64,000 nt of DNA from Methylobacterium sp. E-045 (lineage in GTDB: Bacteria; Pseudomonadota; Alphaproteobacteria; Rhizobiales; Beijerinckiaceae). A program made the position numbers and the translations under genes. Shown here piece by piece: positions 56,416-64,000 of the stretch (positions are counted from its first letter, which is position 1; each line of letters starts with the position of its first letter). The stretch lies in contig NZ_JAKSYE010000087.1 in NCBI RefSeq assembly GCF_022829685.1, forward strand, positions 1 through 64,000. The letters run 5' to 3'. The notes below the pieces were generated by a model that was not told the origin of the DNA, did no database searches, and saw only the letters and a program-made list of their open reading frames with translations.

Positions 56416-57909
56416 CTACGGCGCCGCGGGCGCGCCACCCGCATCGTAATAGACCGCCGCCGTCTCGTCCTCGTGGAGGAGGCGCCAGCCCTCCAGGCGG
56501 CGCAGCTGATCGGCGCTTCGCCCCTCCCTCCGCACGAGGGCCCAGGTGACGCGGTAACGCGCCAGCAGGGCGGCGAAGCGGTCGGGCTCCGAGGCGGCGA
56601 GCGCCCGGTCGAGGCCGTTCATGAAGCCGCCGAGGAAGAGCTGATCGCTGCGTCCGTCGATGAAGGTCGGGACGCCGGAGCGGATCAGGAATCCGCCGAA
56701 ATCGTAGTCGTTGTAGACCGGGCCAGTGAGCCCCCGTTCGCGCGCCGCGTCCGATGCGGCCTGAGGCGTCATCGCCTCGCTCGGACGCGGCGAGACCAGG
56801 GCCGCCGTCGCGATCACCGCGACGGCACAGGCCAGGAGGGCGAGGCCGAGCCCCCGCGAGGCGGCGATGGCCGGACTGCCACGCAGCGCCGGGACACGCA
56901 CCATGGCAGGCCCCGCCACGAGGATCGGCGCGGCCAGGACGAACAGGTCCGCGAACCGCGCGTGGCGGATCATCATCACCCCGAGGAGCGTAACCACGCC
57001 GAGGCGGAACAGGGTTCTTCGGGGGGCTGTCAACAGCACCCCGATGCTGCCGATGAGCATCGCGACGGCAATGATGCCCGCGCCGTTCAGCCCGAGGGGC
57101 TGCCATTCGTCGATGAAGGGCAGGGATTCCCCGCTGCTGAACAGGCCAAGATTCACGAGGAACGGCACGTAGCCATAGGGCGTCAGGCAGGACGCGGCCG
57201 TGGCGAGGGCGAGGAAGCGGGCCCATCGCGAAGCCCTGCCGATCCATTCGGAGCGGGGGCCGGAGAGCACGCCCTCCCCCGCGAGGATGCCGGCGATGAC
57301 GAGGCCGATCGGGTAGCTGCCGTGCAGATTGGCCCAGGCCACCATCACCGGGAGGAGCCAGAACGACGGTGCCCTCCCCCGCTCCAGCGCCGCCACGAGG
57401 CCCGTCATCCAGACCAGGAGAACCGGCACCGTGACGATGTGCGGGCGTGCGAGCAGATGCGGAGCGAGGACCACGAAGACGGCCGTCACGGTCATCAGGG
57501 CCGCCGTGGCGGACACACGCCGCTGCAGCCAGAGGTGCAGGCCGGCGAGGGAGCCGGCAACGACCAGGATGGTGAGCATGCAGACGCCCCACCAGCCGGC
57601 GAGCGCGTAGGCCCCGTAGAACAGCACCTGCGAGGCCCATTCCTTCGCGATCCAGGGTGAACCGGCGAAGGTGTGGGAGAACAGGTCGGTCCAGGGCACT
57701 GTGCCATGAGCGACGATCCAGCGGCCGATCGCCATGTGCCACTGGCTGTCCGGATCGTTGAGGAGCTGGCCGGCGCGGAGGGACAGCGTGAGGACCACGA
57801 CCAGGAAGACGAGGATCGAGGCGGCTTCCCGCGACCACGGCGCGACCGCCCGCGATGCCGCACCGGACGGCGGCGTGGAAACCCGGGGGTAGGCCGGATC
57901 GGATCTCAT
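56416..57909 (-). CDS. Polytopic membrane protein of unknown function (glycosyltransferase-C-like topology)
   Basis: 497 residues from ATG 57909. About ten to twelve membrane segments with short loops, preceded by an N-terminal acidic-basic tail and followed by a soluble C-terminal part of about 110 residues (YNDYDFGGFLIRSGVPTFID; DRFAALLARYRVTWALVRRE). The first loop has DPDSQWHMAIGRWIVAHG with an Asp-x-x-x-x-His pattern reminiscent of ArnT/PMT-type GT-C enzymes that use polyprenyl-linked sugars, and the adjacent GtrA protein (ATGA overlap) fits that. The catalytic assignment is inference; no sugar specificity can be given. Confidence 0.6.
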   Translation of the reverse strand: MRSDPAYPRVSTPPSGAASRAVAPWSREAASILVFLVVVLTLSLRAGQLLNDPDSQWHMAIGRWIVAHGTVPWTDLFSHTFAGSPWIAKEWASQVLFYGAYALAGWWGVCMLTILVVAGSLAGLHLWLQRRVSATAALMTVTAVFVVLAPHLLARPHIVTVPVLLVWMTGLVAALERGRAPSFWLLPVMVAWANLHGSYPIGLVIAGILAGEGVLSGPRSEWIGRASRWARFLALATAASCLTPYGYVPFLVNLGLFSSGESLPFIDEWQPLGLNGAGIIAVAMLIGSIGVLLTAPRRTLFRLGVVTLLGVMMIRHARFADLFVLAAPILVAGPAMVRVPALRGSPAIAASRGLGLALLACAVAVIATAALVSPRPSEAMTPQAASDAARERGLTGPVYNDYDFGGFLIRSGVPTFIDGRSDQLFLGGFMNGLDRALAASEPDRFAALLARYRVTWALVRREGRSADQLRRLEGWRLLHEDETAAVYYDAGGAPAAP

Positions 57910-58331
57910 CCCGTATGCCCCACCCGGTGCCGGGAACCCGGCGGCCCCTCGGAAAAGATGTGCCGGCTCAGGACCACGTAATTCACGGCCGGAATCCCGA
58001 TGCAGACGGAGAGGATCGAGAGCCAGGGCGGTCCTTCGAAGAGCCCGCCGACGATGGCGGGGATCGCCGCGGCCGCGGCGTAGCCCGCGATCGTCAGGCA
58101 GCAAAACCGCAACGCCGCGCGAGGGGCCGGCTGCCGGTCGCCGAAGGTCAGCCAGCGATGACCGGCATAGGACCAGAGCGAGGCGAGGCCATAGGAGAGC
58201 GGCGAGGCCAGGACGATTGGAAGCCCGGCGATCGTCGTCCCCGCCAGGCTCAGGCCGGCATAGAGCAGGGTCGCGATGCCGCCGACGAGAACCATCCGGG
58301 CGAGCCGGATCGACAGGGCGCGGCCACTCAC
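57906..58331 (-). CDS. GtrA-family membrane protein
   Basis: 141 residues with four membrane segments and GtrA features: RMVLVGGIATLLYAGLSLAG at the N-terminus and PLSYGLASLWSYAGHRWLTF in the middle, with YVVLSRHIFSE near the end. GtrA proteins are proposed flippases or partners for undecaprenyl-linked sugars in surface glycan modification. The stop overlaps the start of the polytopic membrane-protein gene by ATGA, so the two act together. The start has in-frame alternatives only further downstream. Confidence 0.85.
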   Translation of the reverse strand: MSGRALSIRLARMVLVGGIATLLYAGLSLAGTTIAGLPIVLASPLSYGLASLWSYAGHRWLTFGDRQPAPRAALRFCCLTIAGYAAAAAIPAIVGGLFEGPPWLSILSVCIGIPAVNYVVLSRHIFSEGPPGSRHRVGHTG

Positions 58332-58452
58332 CGGCCGGTGCCGGAGATCCAGCCGGAAGACAGGCTTTGCGTGACGGACTGCATCGACGGGGCCGGGAGT
58401 TGAGACCAGCCCCGAGCGTTAGGCGAGCGCGCTTAAAGGCGGCTTAATCCTG

Positions 58453-59403
58453 TCAGGCCGAGGCGGAGAGCCGCCCTTCGATCGCATCCCAGACCGAGAC
58501 CGCGAGGTCGGGTCCACCGAGCCGCTTGATGGCGCGGATGCCCGTGGGAGAGGTCACATTGATCTCGGTGAGGTTGCCGTCGATCACGTCGATGCCCACG
58601 AGGATGAGGCCGCGCCGACGGAGCTCCGGCCCGATCGTGGCGCAGATTTCCCGCTCGCGCTCGGTGAGGTCGGAGGCCGAGGCGGCTCCCCCGCGCACCA
58701 TGTTGGAGCGGATGTCGTTGAGCGCCGGGACGCGGTTGATGGCGCCCAGCGGCTCGCCGTCCACCAGGATGATGCGCTTGTCGCCCTCGGTGATCTTCGG
58801 CAGGAAGCGCTGGACCACCCAGGGCTCGCGGAACGTCACCGAGAACAGGTCGAACATCGAGCCGAAATTGGCGTCCTCCGGCAACACCCGGAACACCGCC
58901 GCGCCGCCATGCCCGTGCAGGGGCTTCATGACGATGGCGCCGTGCTCGGCCCGGAACGCCTCGATCTCCGCCTTGTCGCGGGTGATCAGGGTCGGTGGCA
59001 TGAGCTGCGGAAAATCGAGGACGAACAGCTTCTCGGGCGCGTTGCGCACCTCAGCCGGGTTGTTCACCACCAGGGTCCGCGGATGGATCCGCTCGAGCAT
59101 ATGGGTCGCGGTGATGTAGGCCATGTCGAAGGGCGGGTCCTGGCGCATCAGGACCACATCCACATCGGCGAGGTCGACACGCTCCACGGCGCCGAGGGTC
59201 GCATGTGCGCCCTCCACGTCCTGGACCCGGAGGGGCTCGACCCGCGCCGTCACCACCTGCCCCTGCATGGAGAGCCGGTCGGGTGTATAGAACAGGAGGT
59301 CGTGCCCCCGCGCCTGCGCTTCCAGGAGCAGGGCGAAGGTGGTGTCACCGGCGATCCTGATCGCCTGGATCGGGTCCATCTGAACCGCGACGGTCAGGGC
59401 CAT
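58453..59403 (-). CDS. gshB: Glutathione synthetase
   Basis: 316 residues from ATG 59403 ([20 protein letters not shown]), the classic GshB start. ATP-grasp features: [56 protein letters not shown] (glycine-rich loop), [20 protein letters not shown] and the metal-binding [20 protein letters not shown]. It joins glycine to gamma-glutamylcysteine. gshA is not in the window. It is monocistronic, with no parallel neighbour nearby other than the GtrA pair downstream. Confidence 0.96.
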   Translation of the reverse strand: MALTVAVQMDPIQAIRIAGDTTFALLLEAQARGHDLLFYTPDRLSMQGQVVTARVEPLRVQDVEGAHATLGAVERVDLADVDVVLMRQDPPFDMAYITATHMLERIHPRTLVVNNPAEVRNAPEKLFVLDFPQLMPPTLITRDKAEIEAFRAEHGAIVMKPLHGHGGAAVFRVLPEDANFGSMFDLFSVTFREPWVVQRFLPKITEGDKRIILVDGEPLGAINRVPALNDIRSNMVRGGAASASDLTEREREICATIGPELRRRGLILVGIDVIDGNLTEINVTSPTGIRAIKRLGGPDLAVSVWDAIEGRLSASA

Positions 59404-59567
59404 GGCGCACGAGCCTCTTTCACGTTCGAGCACGGTCGAAGGTCGGGGAAGACCTCCCTCGTCGTCGACCAGAGCCGCAGGCCTATTCGATGGCCTGGCT
59501 TCCGTCGACCGGCTTCTTGCAGGGCCTTGCCTTCAACGAGACTTACCCTTCCACAAGGCTTGCCGTT

Positions 59568-59858
59568 CTAGCGGGACTTGCCGCCGGTGCGACGGTCGTA
59601 ATCCCCGATGGCGTTGCGGCATTCGGCCGAGAGGCGGGGACGGTTGCGCTCCATGCACTTCTCGGCCTCGTTGCTGTTGGGATCGACACCGGCACAGAGG
59701 CGGAAATAGTCGTTGGCGCAGCCGAGCTGCAGGCCCTGGTCTTCACGCTGGGCCTGGGCCGGGCCGGCCGCCAGGAGAAGGAGCGCAAAAGGCGCGGCTT
59801 TCAGAGCCACGGACAGGCCCTTCGAGGGGCTGGAGGATCGTGTGGTCGCCACGCGCAT
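59568..59858 (-). CDS. Small secreted cysteine-rich repeat protein
   Basis: 96 residues. ATG 59858 is chosen over an upstream in-frame ATG at 59912 because GAAGGA lies 9-14 bases before it and it leads a signal peptide (about 36 residues with LKAAPFALLLLAAGPAQA at the core). The mature 60 residues contain four cysteines spaced C-x9-C, C-x11-C with FRLCAGV and LSAECRNAI, resembling one unit of the cysteine-rich repeat found in the Golgi protein GLG1 and in some alphaproteobacterial exported proteins. No function is established. Confidence 0.7.
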   Translation of the reverse strand: MRVATTRSSSPSKGLSVALKAAPFALLLLAAGPAQAQREDQGLQLGCANDYFRLCAGVDPNSNEAEKCMERNRPRLSAECRNAIGDYDRRTGGKSR

Positions 59859-60020
59859 TCTGCGTTGTCCTTCGCTCGGATCGGGATGTGGCGGCATATC
59901 GGGCGCAGCCATGGCTTAGCAAGCGCGCGGGACACCATCCCGGTTCCGGCCATTCATGGTCGGGCAGATGGGCGGAACCCTGTGCGTGTCGCCCCGGTCA
60001 CAGTTTCTTGACCCTGTCGA

Positions 60021-60053
60021 TAAAAAGGCCCCGCTCATTGAGGGAGCGGGGCC
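60021..60053 (-). terminator. Strong intrinsic terminator on the minus strand
   Basis: On the minus strand, GGCCCCGCTC (60053-60044) pairs with GAGCGGGGCC (60036-60027) over a 7-base loop, followed by TTTTTA (60026-60021). This is a textbook Rho-independent terminator for leftward transcription. No leftward protein gene ends here: the nearest leftward gene upstream lies beyond 61525, with rightward genes between. Confidence 0.8.
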
Positions 60054-60250
60054 GAGTGCAAGGGAGGAAACGCCCGCCATGGGCGACAGATGTCGAAGCA
60101 AGTTGCAAGCCAGACCGGATCTCGGGGGCTTGCCTCCAGCTGGCGTCGCGGTTGCGGTGAAATTGCCACGCGGATGTGATCCCTGCCCCCCTCTCCCCGG
60201 TTCTCTCCCGTGATTCGATGGAGGGCGGAAACTTTTCGTTAACCACCCCG
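60054..60250 (-). ncRNA. Candidate small RNA ending in an orphan terminator
   Basis: The stretch between the cysteine-rich gene and the rightward gene at 60361 has no convincing reading frame, yet ends in a strong leftward terminator. A leftward non-coding transcript starting somewhere between 60100 and 60300 is the simplest reading. The start is not defined and the sequence does not match an RNA family I recognise. Boundaries are approximate. Confidence 0.3.
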
Positions 60251-60360
60251 TGATGATCTCCGCTCTGCATCACGATGGATTGAGCACTCGACGGGGCCCG
60301 GCTCCGAGAGGGTTCGAGAGGACGTTTCCGACGGGTTCGGGTGGTGCGGATCGAGGATCG

Positions 60361-60621
60361 ATGGGATCGCCGGCGATGACACCTGACCCCAAGTCCCAGA
60401 GTGCCAAAACACACCCCGCCGAAGCATCGGCCGGTCAGGGGGACCGTTCGCTGCCGATGACCGGTGTCGTGGCGTTCCGCCTGGCTACCGGCCGCCGATT
60501 CCGCCGGGACGACGAGACCGACGGGACCCCACGCGGCGAGATCCTGCTGTTCACCGGCGTCCGCTACGAGCGCATGCCCGAACCGGCGATGCCCGCTCCC
60601 CGCCAGCGCCGGCGCTCCTGA
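60361..60621 (+). CDS. Small hypothetical protein
   Basis: 86 residues from ATG 60361, with GAGG 4 bases upstream; ATG 60376 is an alternative. The N-terminal half is polar and probably disordered (Ser, Lys, Gln, Pro), and the C-terminal half contains TGVVAFRLATGRRFRR and ILLFTGVRYERMPEP, which looks like a conserved short motif. No membrane segment. I do not recognise the family. It lies 60 bases upstream of the lipoprotein gene. Confidence 0.5.
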   Translation: MGSPAMTPDPKSQSAKTHPAEASAGQGDRSLPMTGVVAFRLATGRRFRRDDETDGTPRGEILLFTGVRYERMPEPAMPAPRQRRRS

Positions 60622-60681
60622 GACCCCGCGCCTCCGGTCACCGTCAGGCCCGGGCAGGCACCGTCACCCCGAGGAAGCGCG

Positions 60682-61488
60682 ATGCCGGCGTCCGATTCCG
60701 TCAGCCACACCGGGCGCCTGATCCGGACCGCATCCGCCATCGCGATGCTGCTGATGGGCGGCTGCGCCCAGAAGGGCGATTTCGGCCGTCCCGCCCCGAG
60801 CGCCTGGAACAGCCTGGTGGTGACCACCGGCACCGTGGCCGCGCATTACCGCAACGAGCCGGCCTCGTATTTTCCCCTCACCGACGACGAGCGCACCCTG
60901 CGTGACCGGGCCTGGCGCTTCCTGATGCCGGCCGCCGAGAGCGAGACCTTCACCGACGCCCTGGCCAACCTCACCCGCACCCGCGTGCTGCCCCCGAGCT
61001 GGCGCGACGACGACGTCGCCAGCTACCACGCGGCCCTGATCGCGGAGCCCTTCCGCTCGCCCGTCTCGCGCTATCGCCGCGTGTCGGACGACATCACCGC
61101 GGATGCGCGCCTGATCCCGCTTTTCGCGGCCACGGCGGCGCGGGTGGCGAATGCCGATACCCTCCGCCTGCGCAGCCTGCCCTTCGTAAAGAGCCTCGAC
61201 GACGAGAGCATCCGGCAGGCCGCCATGCGGGTGGCCGAGAACCGTTGCCTCGTGGCCTGGGTCCGGCTGGAGACGGGGGTCCGGTCGGAACGCTACCGCT
61301 ACGCCCTGCAGCATCTCCTCGTCGAAGTTCCCTCCGTCGAGGCCGTGTCGGTCGAGCGCAGCCTCGCGGCCCTCGACGGACGCCGGGTGATGCTCGACCC
61401 GCTGCTTCCGGCGGCGGCCGAGGCGCGCTGCGGATTGGTGGCGGCCCCGGAGGCCGAGGCCGCCCGACCCATCGTCGCGAAATACTGA
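60682..61488 (+). CDS. Putative outer-envelope lipoprotein
   Basis: 268 residues. The N-terminus has a lipoprotein signal with lipobox LMGGC (Cys29: AIAMLLMGGCAQKG). The mature part is helical and charged, with no further membrane segment; recognisable conserved-looking segments are SYFPLTDDERTLRDRAWRFL, VSRYRRVSDDITADARLIPL and RVAENRCLVAWVRLETGVRS. No family name can be given. It is rightward and convergent with the DUF1254/DUF1214 pair. Confidence 0.7.
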   Translation: MPASDSVSHTGRLIRTASAIAMLLMGGCAQKGDFGRPAPSAWNSLVVTTGTVAAHYRNEPASYFPLTDDERTLRDRAWRFLMPAAESETFTDALANLTRTRVLPPSWRDDDVASYHAALIAEPFRSPVSRYRRVSDDITADARLIPLFAATAARVANADTLRLRSLPFVKSLDDESIRQAAMRVAENRCLVAWVRLETGVRSERYRYALQHLLVEVPSVEAVSVERSLAALDGRRVMLDPLLPAAAEARCGLVAAPEAEAARPIVAKY

Positions 61489-61524
61489 TCGGGCCGCCCG
61501 TCCGGAAAGGGCGCGGGTCGGCCA

Positions 61525-62127
61525 TCAGCCCCCGGATTTCGCAGCGTCCTCGGTGGGGCTGTCGATGGTGCAGGAGACGGCCTGGACCGCCTCGTTCGCC
61601 GCCTGCCGCTGGCTCGGAAGGGCCGCGACCACGCGCACCACCACGAAGCCCTCCCGCTCGGTGGCGACGATGCGCACGTCGCGGCTCACGTCGTTCTCGT
61701 CCTCGTTGGCCAGGGCCTCGTCGTACTGGGCGCGGGTGAGGATCACGAGGTCGAGGGCGCCGCGCACCGCCGCCTGGTCGGTGACGGCATAGAAGGCCCC
61801 CCGCCGCCCATGGACGGCCAGGGACAGCATCAGCGCGCCGGTCCGGGCCGAGACCCGCATGGGACCGTCGGCGAGGTTGTAGGCGCAGATGCCCACGGCG
61901 ACGGAGGGATCGGGGATCGGCAGCCACGCCTCGGTGGGCGCCGGGTTGATGCCGGTGGAGAGCGTATAGACCGGCATCGCGTGGTCCAGCGTCTCGCTGG
62001 TGCGCGCCTTCGACAAGGCGTCGGATTCCGACAGGCTCGGGATCGCCAGCACGACGGCGATATGGACCAGCCCCGCCAGGACGAGGCCGGCGAGAGTCGC
62101 GAGGAGGAAACGCCCGGTCGGGTTCAT
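61525..62127 (-). CDS. DUF1254-type membrane protein (COG5436-like)
   Basis: 200 residues from ATG 62127. One N-terminal membrane segment (LLATLAGLVLAGLVHIAVVL) followed by an extracytoplasmic domain containing PSVAVGICAYNLADGPMRVS and GRRGAFYAVTDQAAVRGALD. It overlaps the upstream DUF1214-type gene by ATGA. In rhizobia and relatives these two small membrane proteins are a conserved pair; full-length DUF1254-DUF1214 proteins exist elsewhere as one chain. Biochemical role unknown. Confidence 0.75.
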   Translation of the reverse strand: MNPTGRFLLATLAGLVLAGLVHIAVVLAIPSLSESDALSKARTSETLDHAMPVYTLSTGINPAPTEAWLPIPDPSVAVGICAYNLADGPMRVSARTGALMLSLAVHGRRGAFYAVTDQAAVRGALDLVILTRAQYDEALANEDENDVSRDVRIVATEREGFVVVRVVAALPSQRQAANEAVQAVSCTIDSPTEDAAKSGG

Positions 62128-62840
62128 TCCGCGCATTCCGTGCGGGAGATCGTCGGAACAGCGGACCGTTCCACCGTGCCGGCACTGGCCGCCACCGGCG
62201 TATCGTAGAGACGCAGCGCTAGTCGCACCGGCCCGGTTGCCCGCGGCATGGGCAGCCAGTTGCCGGGCTGGACGTCCGAGGCGAGGACGATGGAGAAGCG
62301 CCCGTCGGCGTCGCGCAGCACCTCCGTCGAGGTGAAGCCCTCGCGCAGCACCGGCCGCTCGGGGTCGCGCTTGCCGCGCCCGGCGACGGTGAGGGTCCAG
62401 GCTCTGGCCGGAGGCGTCGCGCCGGCGATCACATAGGTGCAGCCGGCAGTGAGGGTGCGGCCCTGGTTGTCCTGGGAGGCGGTGAGAAGCAGCCCCTCTC
62501 CCACCGCCAGGGGAATCTCCCCGCGACGGGCATTCACCGCGCGAGCATAGGGATCGGCGCCGAGGGAGCCCGTGCGCGGCCAGGCGATCCAGCTCCCCAC
62601 CGAAACGCCGCCGAACGGATAGCCGCCCCGCGTGGCGTAATCCGCCGTCGCTAGGCCAAGACCGGCGCCGAGGGCGAGCGTGTAGAAGACGAGACCGACG
62701 TGGGAGGTCCGGCGCAGGACGGCACGAAAGGCGCGGCCTCCCCGGCCGGCGACGCCCGCGATGTCCGGCATCGCGCCGGACCGGGCAGGGTGATCTGTGG
62801 TGCTCATGCGGCGGCTGACATCCTGGGGCCGTGTGGACAC
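62124..62840 (-). CDS. DUF1214-type membrane protein (COG5402-like)
   Basis: 238 residues; the true start may be ATG 62805 or 62769, since the first 24 residues are poorly ordered. One membrane segment (about 50-66, GLVFYTLALGAGLGLATADY) then a beta-rich domain: YPFGGVSVGSWIAWPRTGSL, GCTYVIAGATPPARAWTLTV, VQPGNWLPMPRATGPVRLAL and LRLYDTP, the typical DUF1214 end. It is coupled to the DUF1254-type gene by a 4-bp overlap and starts 6 bases after the PBP1A stop, so all three may be one leftward operon. Confidence 0.8.
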   Translation of the reverse strand: MSTRPQDVSRRMSTTDHPARSGAMPDIAGVAGRGGRAFRAVLRRTSHVGLVFYTLALGAGLGLATADYATRGGYPFGGVSVGSWIAWPRTGSLGADPYARAVNARRGEIPLAVGEGLLLTASQDNQGRTLTAGCTYVIAGATPPARAWTLTVAGRGKRDPERPVLREGFTSTEVLRDADGRFSIVLASDVQPGNWLPMPRATGPVRLALRLYDTPVAASAGTVERSAVPTISRTECAE

Positions 62841-62845
62841 CGTCG

Positions 62846-64000
62846 CTACGGGATGCCGATGCGGCCGCCGACCGGGCGGGCGCCATCGGCGACGGCGCCC
62901 GTGGTGTCCCCCGCGGCGGCGCGGGCGCCGGCGGGCGTTCCCGCCTCCACGGTGCGGAACAGGCCGTTCATGCTGCCGATGACCTCGAACGAGCGCCGCG
63001 AGAGCTTGCCGGCCGCGCTGGCGGCGGCGTTGGGCGGCGCGGACGGCCCGGCCTGCGCCATCGGACGCGCGTTCTCCTTCAGGCCCGGCATCGGCTTCAA
63101 CTCGATGCCCTGGTGGGCCGTTTCCATCACGTCGTGCCAGGCCATGGCGGGGAGCGAGCCGCCGGTCATCTTGTTGGTGGAGGTGGAATCGTCGTTGCCG
63201 AACCAGACGGCGCCCACGAAATTGCCGGTATAGGCCACGAACCAGGCATCCTTGTAGGCATTGGTCGTGCCGGACTTACCCGCGACCTTGATGCCGTCGA
63301 GCTGCGCGCGGCGGCCGGTCCCCTCCTCCACCACCTTGTTCAACATGAAGTTCATGTCGGCCACGACCTGGGGGGAGAGGATCTGCTCGGGCTTTTCGTC
63401 GGCATGGCGGTAGATCACCTCGCCCGACGAGTTCTTCACCTCCATCGCCGCGTAGGGCTTGGCTTTGCGGCCGCCATTGGCGAACACCGCATAGGACGCC
63501 GCCTGATCGATGACGTTCACCTCCGCCGAGCCGATGGGCAGGGAGACGGAATCGGTGAGCGGGGTGGTGATGCCCATGCGATGGGCCATGTCGATGATCT
63601 TGGCGCGCCCCGCCTTGGCGGCGGGAAAATCGCCCTTGATGCCGATGGCCTTGCCCAGGGCGATCGAGATCTGGATCGGGATCGTGTTGATGGATTTCGC
63701 CACCGCCACGGTGAGGTTGGTGGCGCCGGAGAACGAGCGGCCGTAATTCTGCGGGCACCAGTTGCCCAGGCAGATCGGCCGGTCCACGACCCGGGTATCC
63801 GGCCGGTAGAGGCCGGCGGCGAGGCCCGCCGCATAGACGTAGGGTTTGAACGAGGAGCCCGGCTGGCGCAGGGAATCCGTGGCCCGGTTGAACTGGCTCT
63901 CGCCGTAATCCGCCCCGCCGACCATGGCACGCAGGGCCCCGTCCGGATCGAGGATGACCATGGCGGCCTCGTCCACGTCGTACTGGTCGCCGTACTGGCG
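62846..64000 (-). CDS. mrcA: Class A penicillin-binding protein (PBP1A), C-terminal part, cut by window edge
   Basis: The frame runs to the end of the window, so the N-terminal glycosyltransferase domain is outside. The visible 380 or so residues are the transpeptidase: SxxK serine in LRQPGSSFKPYVYAAGLAAG, SxN in VAVAKSINTIPIQISIAL, KTG-equivalent KSGTTNAYKDAWFVAYTGNF. Other PBP1A features are MVGGADYGESQFNRA and NVIDQAASYAVFANGG. The C-terminal tail is Ala/Gly-rich. It polymerises and crosslinks peptidoglycan at the inner membrane. Confidence 0.93.
   Translation of the reverse strand, partial: RQYGDQYDVDEAAMVILDPDGALRAMVGGADYGESQFNRATDSLRQPGSSFKPYVYAAGLAAGLYRPDTRVVDRPICLGNWCPQNYGRSFSGATNLTVAVAKSINTIPIQISIALGKAIGIKGDFPAAKAGRAKIIDMAHRMGITTPLTDSVSLPIGSAEVNVIDQAASYAVFANGGRKAKPYAAMEVKNSSGEVIYRHADEKPEQILSPQVVADMNFMLNKVVEEGTGRRAQLDGIKVAGKSGTTNAYKDAWFVAYTGNFVGAVWFGNDDSTSTNKMTGGSLPAMAWHDVMETAHQGIELKPMPGLKENARPMAQAGPSAPPNAAASAAGKLSRRSFEVIGSMNGLFRTVEAGTPAGARAAAGDTTGAVADGARPVGGRIGIP

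Noticed and set aside
59998..60414. A 138-codon minus-strand frame covering the candidate small RNA
   Set aside because: It runs through the terminator stem, has no ribosome-binding site and has shadow-like Arg/Ser composition.

Overview
The window reads as about 64 kb of a GC-rich alphaproteobacterial chromosome, most like Methylobacteriaceae (Rhizobiales). This is inferred from gene families, gene order (mdh-sucC-sucD-sucA-sucB-DUF4241-lpd; ccmI-ccmE-ccmF-ccmH) and strong GC bias. No species can be named from sequence reading alone.

Left end (1-6.2 kb) is a visibly AT-richer accessory island. It holds a broken gene remnant, an orphan IS200/IS605-type right-end hairpin, a two-gene leftward restriction-modification-like operon (Eco57I/YYTP-type N6-adenine methylase plus a small protein with a D-ExK nuclease-like motif, overlapping by TTGA), and a decayed IS3-family element whose transposase frame carries amber codons. 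The island ends inside a gene of a gene-transfer-agent-like tail cluster.

6.2-16 kb is the downstream half of that tail cluster. It has a DUF2163 C-terminal stub, an NlpC/P60 peptidase, a roughly 1300-residue GTA TIM-barrel tail-fibre/host-specificity protein, a DUF2793 protein, a GH24 lysozyme running in frame into a membrane domain, a holin-like protein and a small protein. Two leftward toxin-antitoxin-type units (one lacking a recognisable toxin) sit between the peptidase and the tail gene, together with a short duplicated piece of the tail gene and intergenic palindromes.

16-20 kb is a PepSY-like protein, an OmpR-type regulator and its histidine kinase. Regulator and kinase are separated by an inserted RES/Xre (DUF2384) toxin-antitoxin pair and a lone VapB-like antitoxin. 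20-25 kb is the cytochrome c maturation operon ccmI-E-F-H. 25-32.7 kb holds a secreted protein, a chemoreceptor, a DUF1007/NicO metal-export pair, an unknown protein, a histidine phosphatase, a XerC-like recombinase and a glutathione S-transferase.

32.8-42.8 kb is the leftward TCA block: malate dehydrogenase, succinyl-CoA synthetase and the whole 2-oxoglutarate dehydrogenase complex, with a DUF4241 gene between E2 and E3. 43-53 kb carries a TetR regulator, gloB and a methyltransferase, MarC, dapB, gpmA, a secreted protein, grpE and glnD. 53-56.3 kb is a sulfonate-type ABC importer with an OsmC protein. 56.4-64 kb holds a polytopic membrane protein with GtrA, gshB, a cysteine-rich secreted protein, an orphan leftward terminator suggesting an unannotated small RNA, a lipoprotein, a DUF1254/DUF1214 pair and the C-terminal part of a class A penicillin-binding protein cut by the window edge. 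No rRNA, tRNA or CRISPR array was seen.
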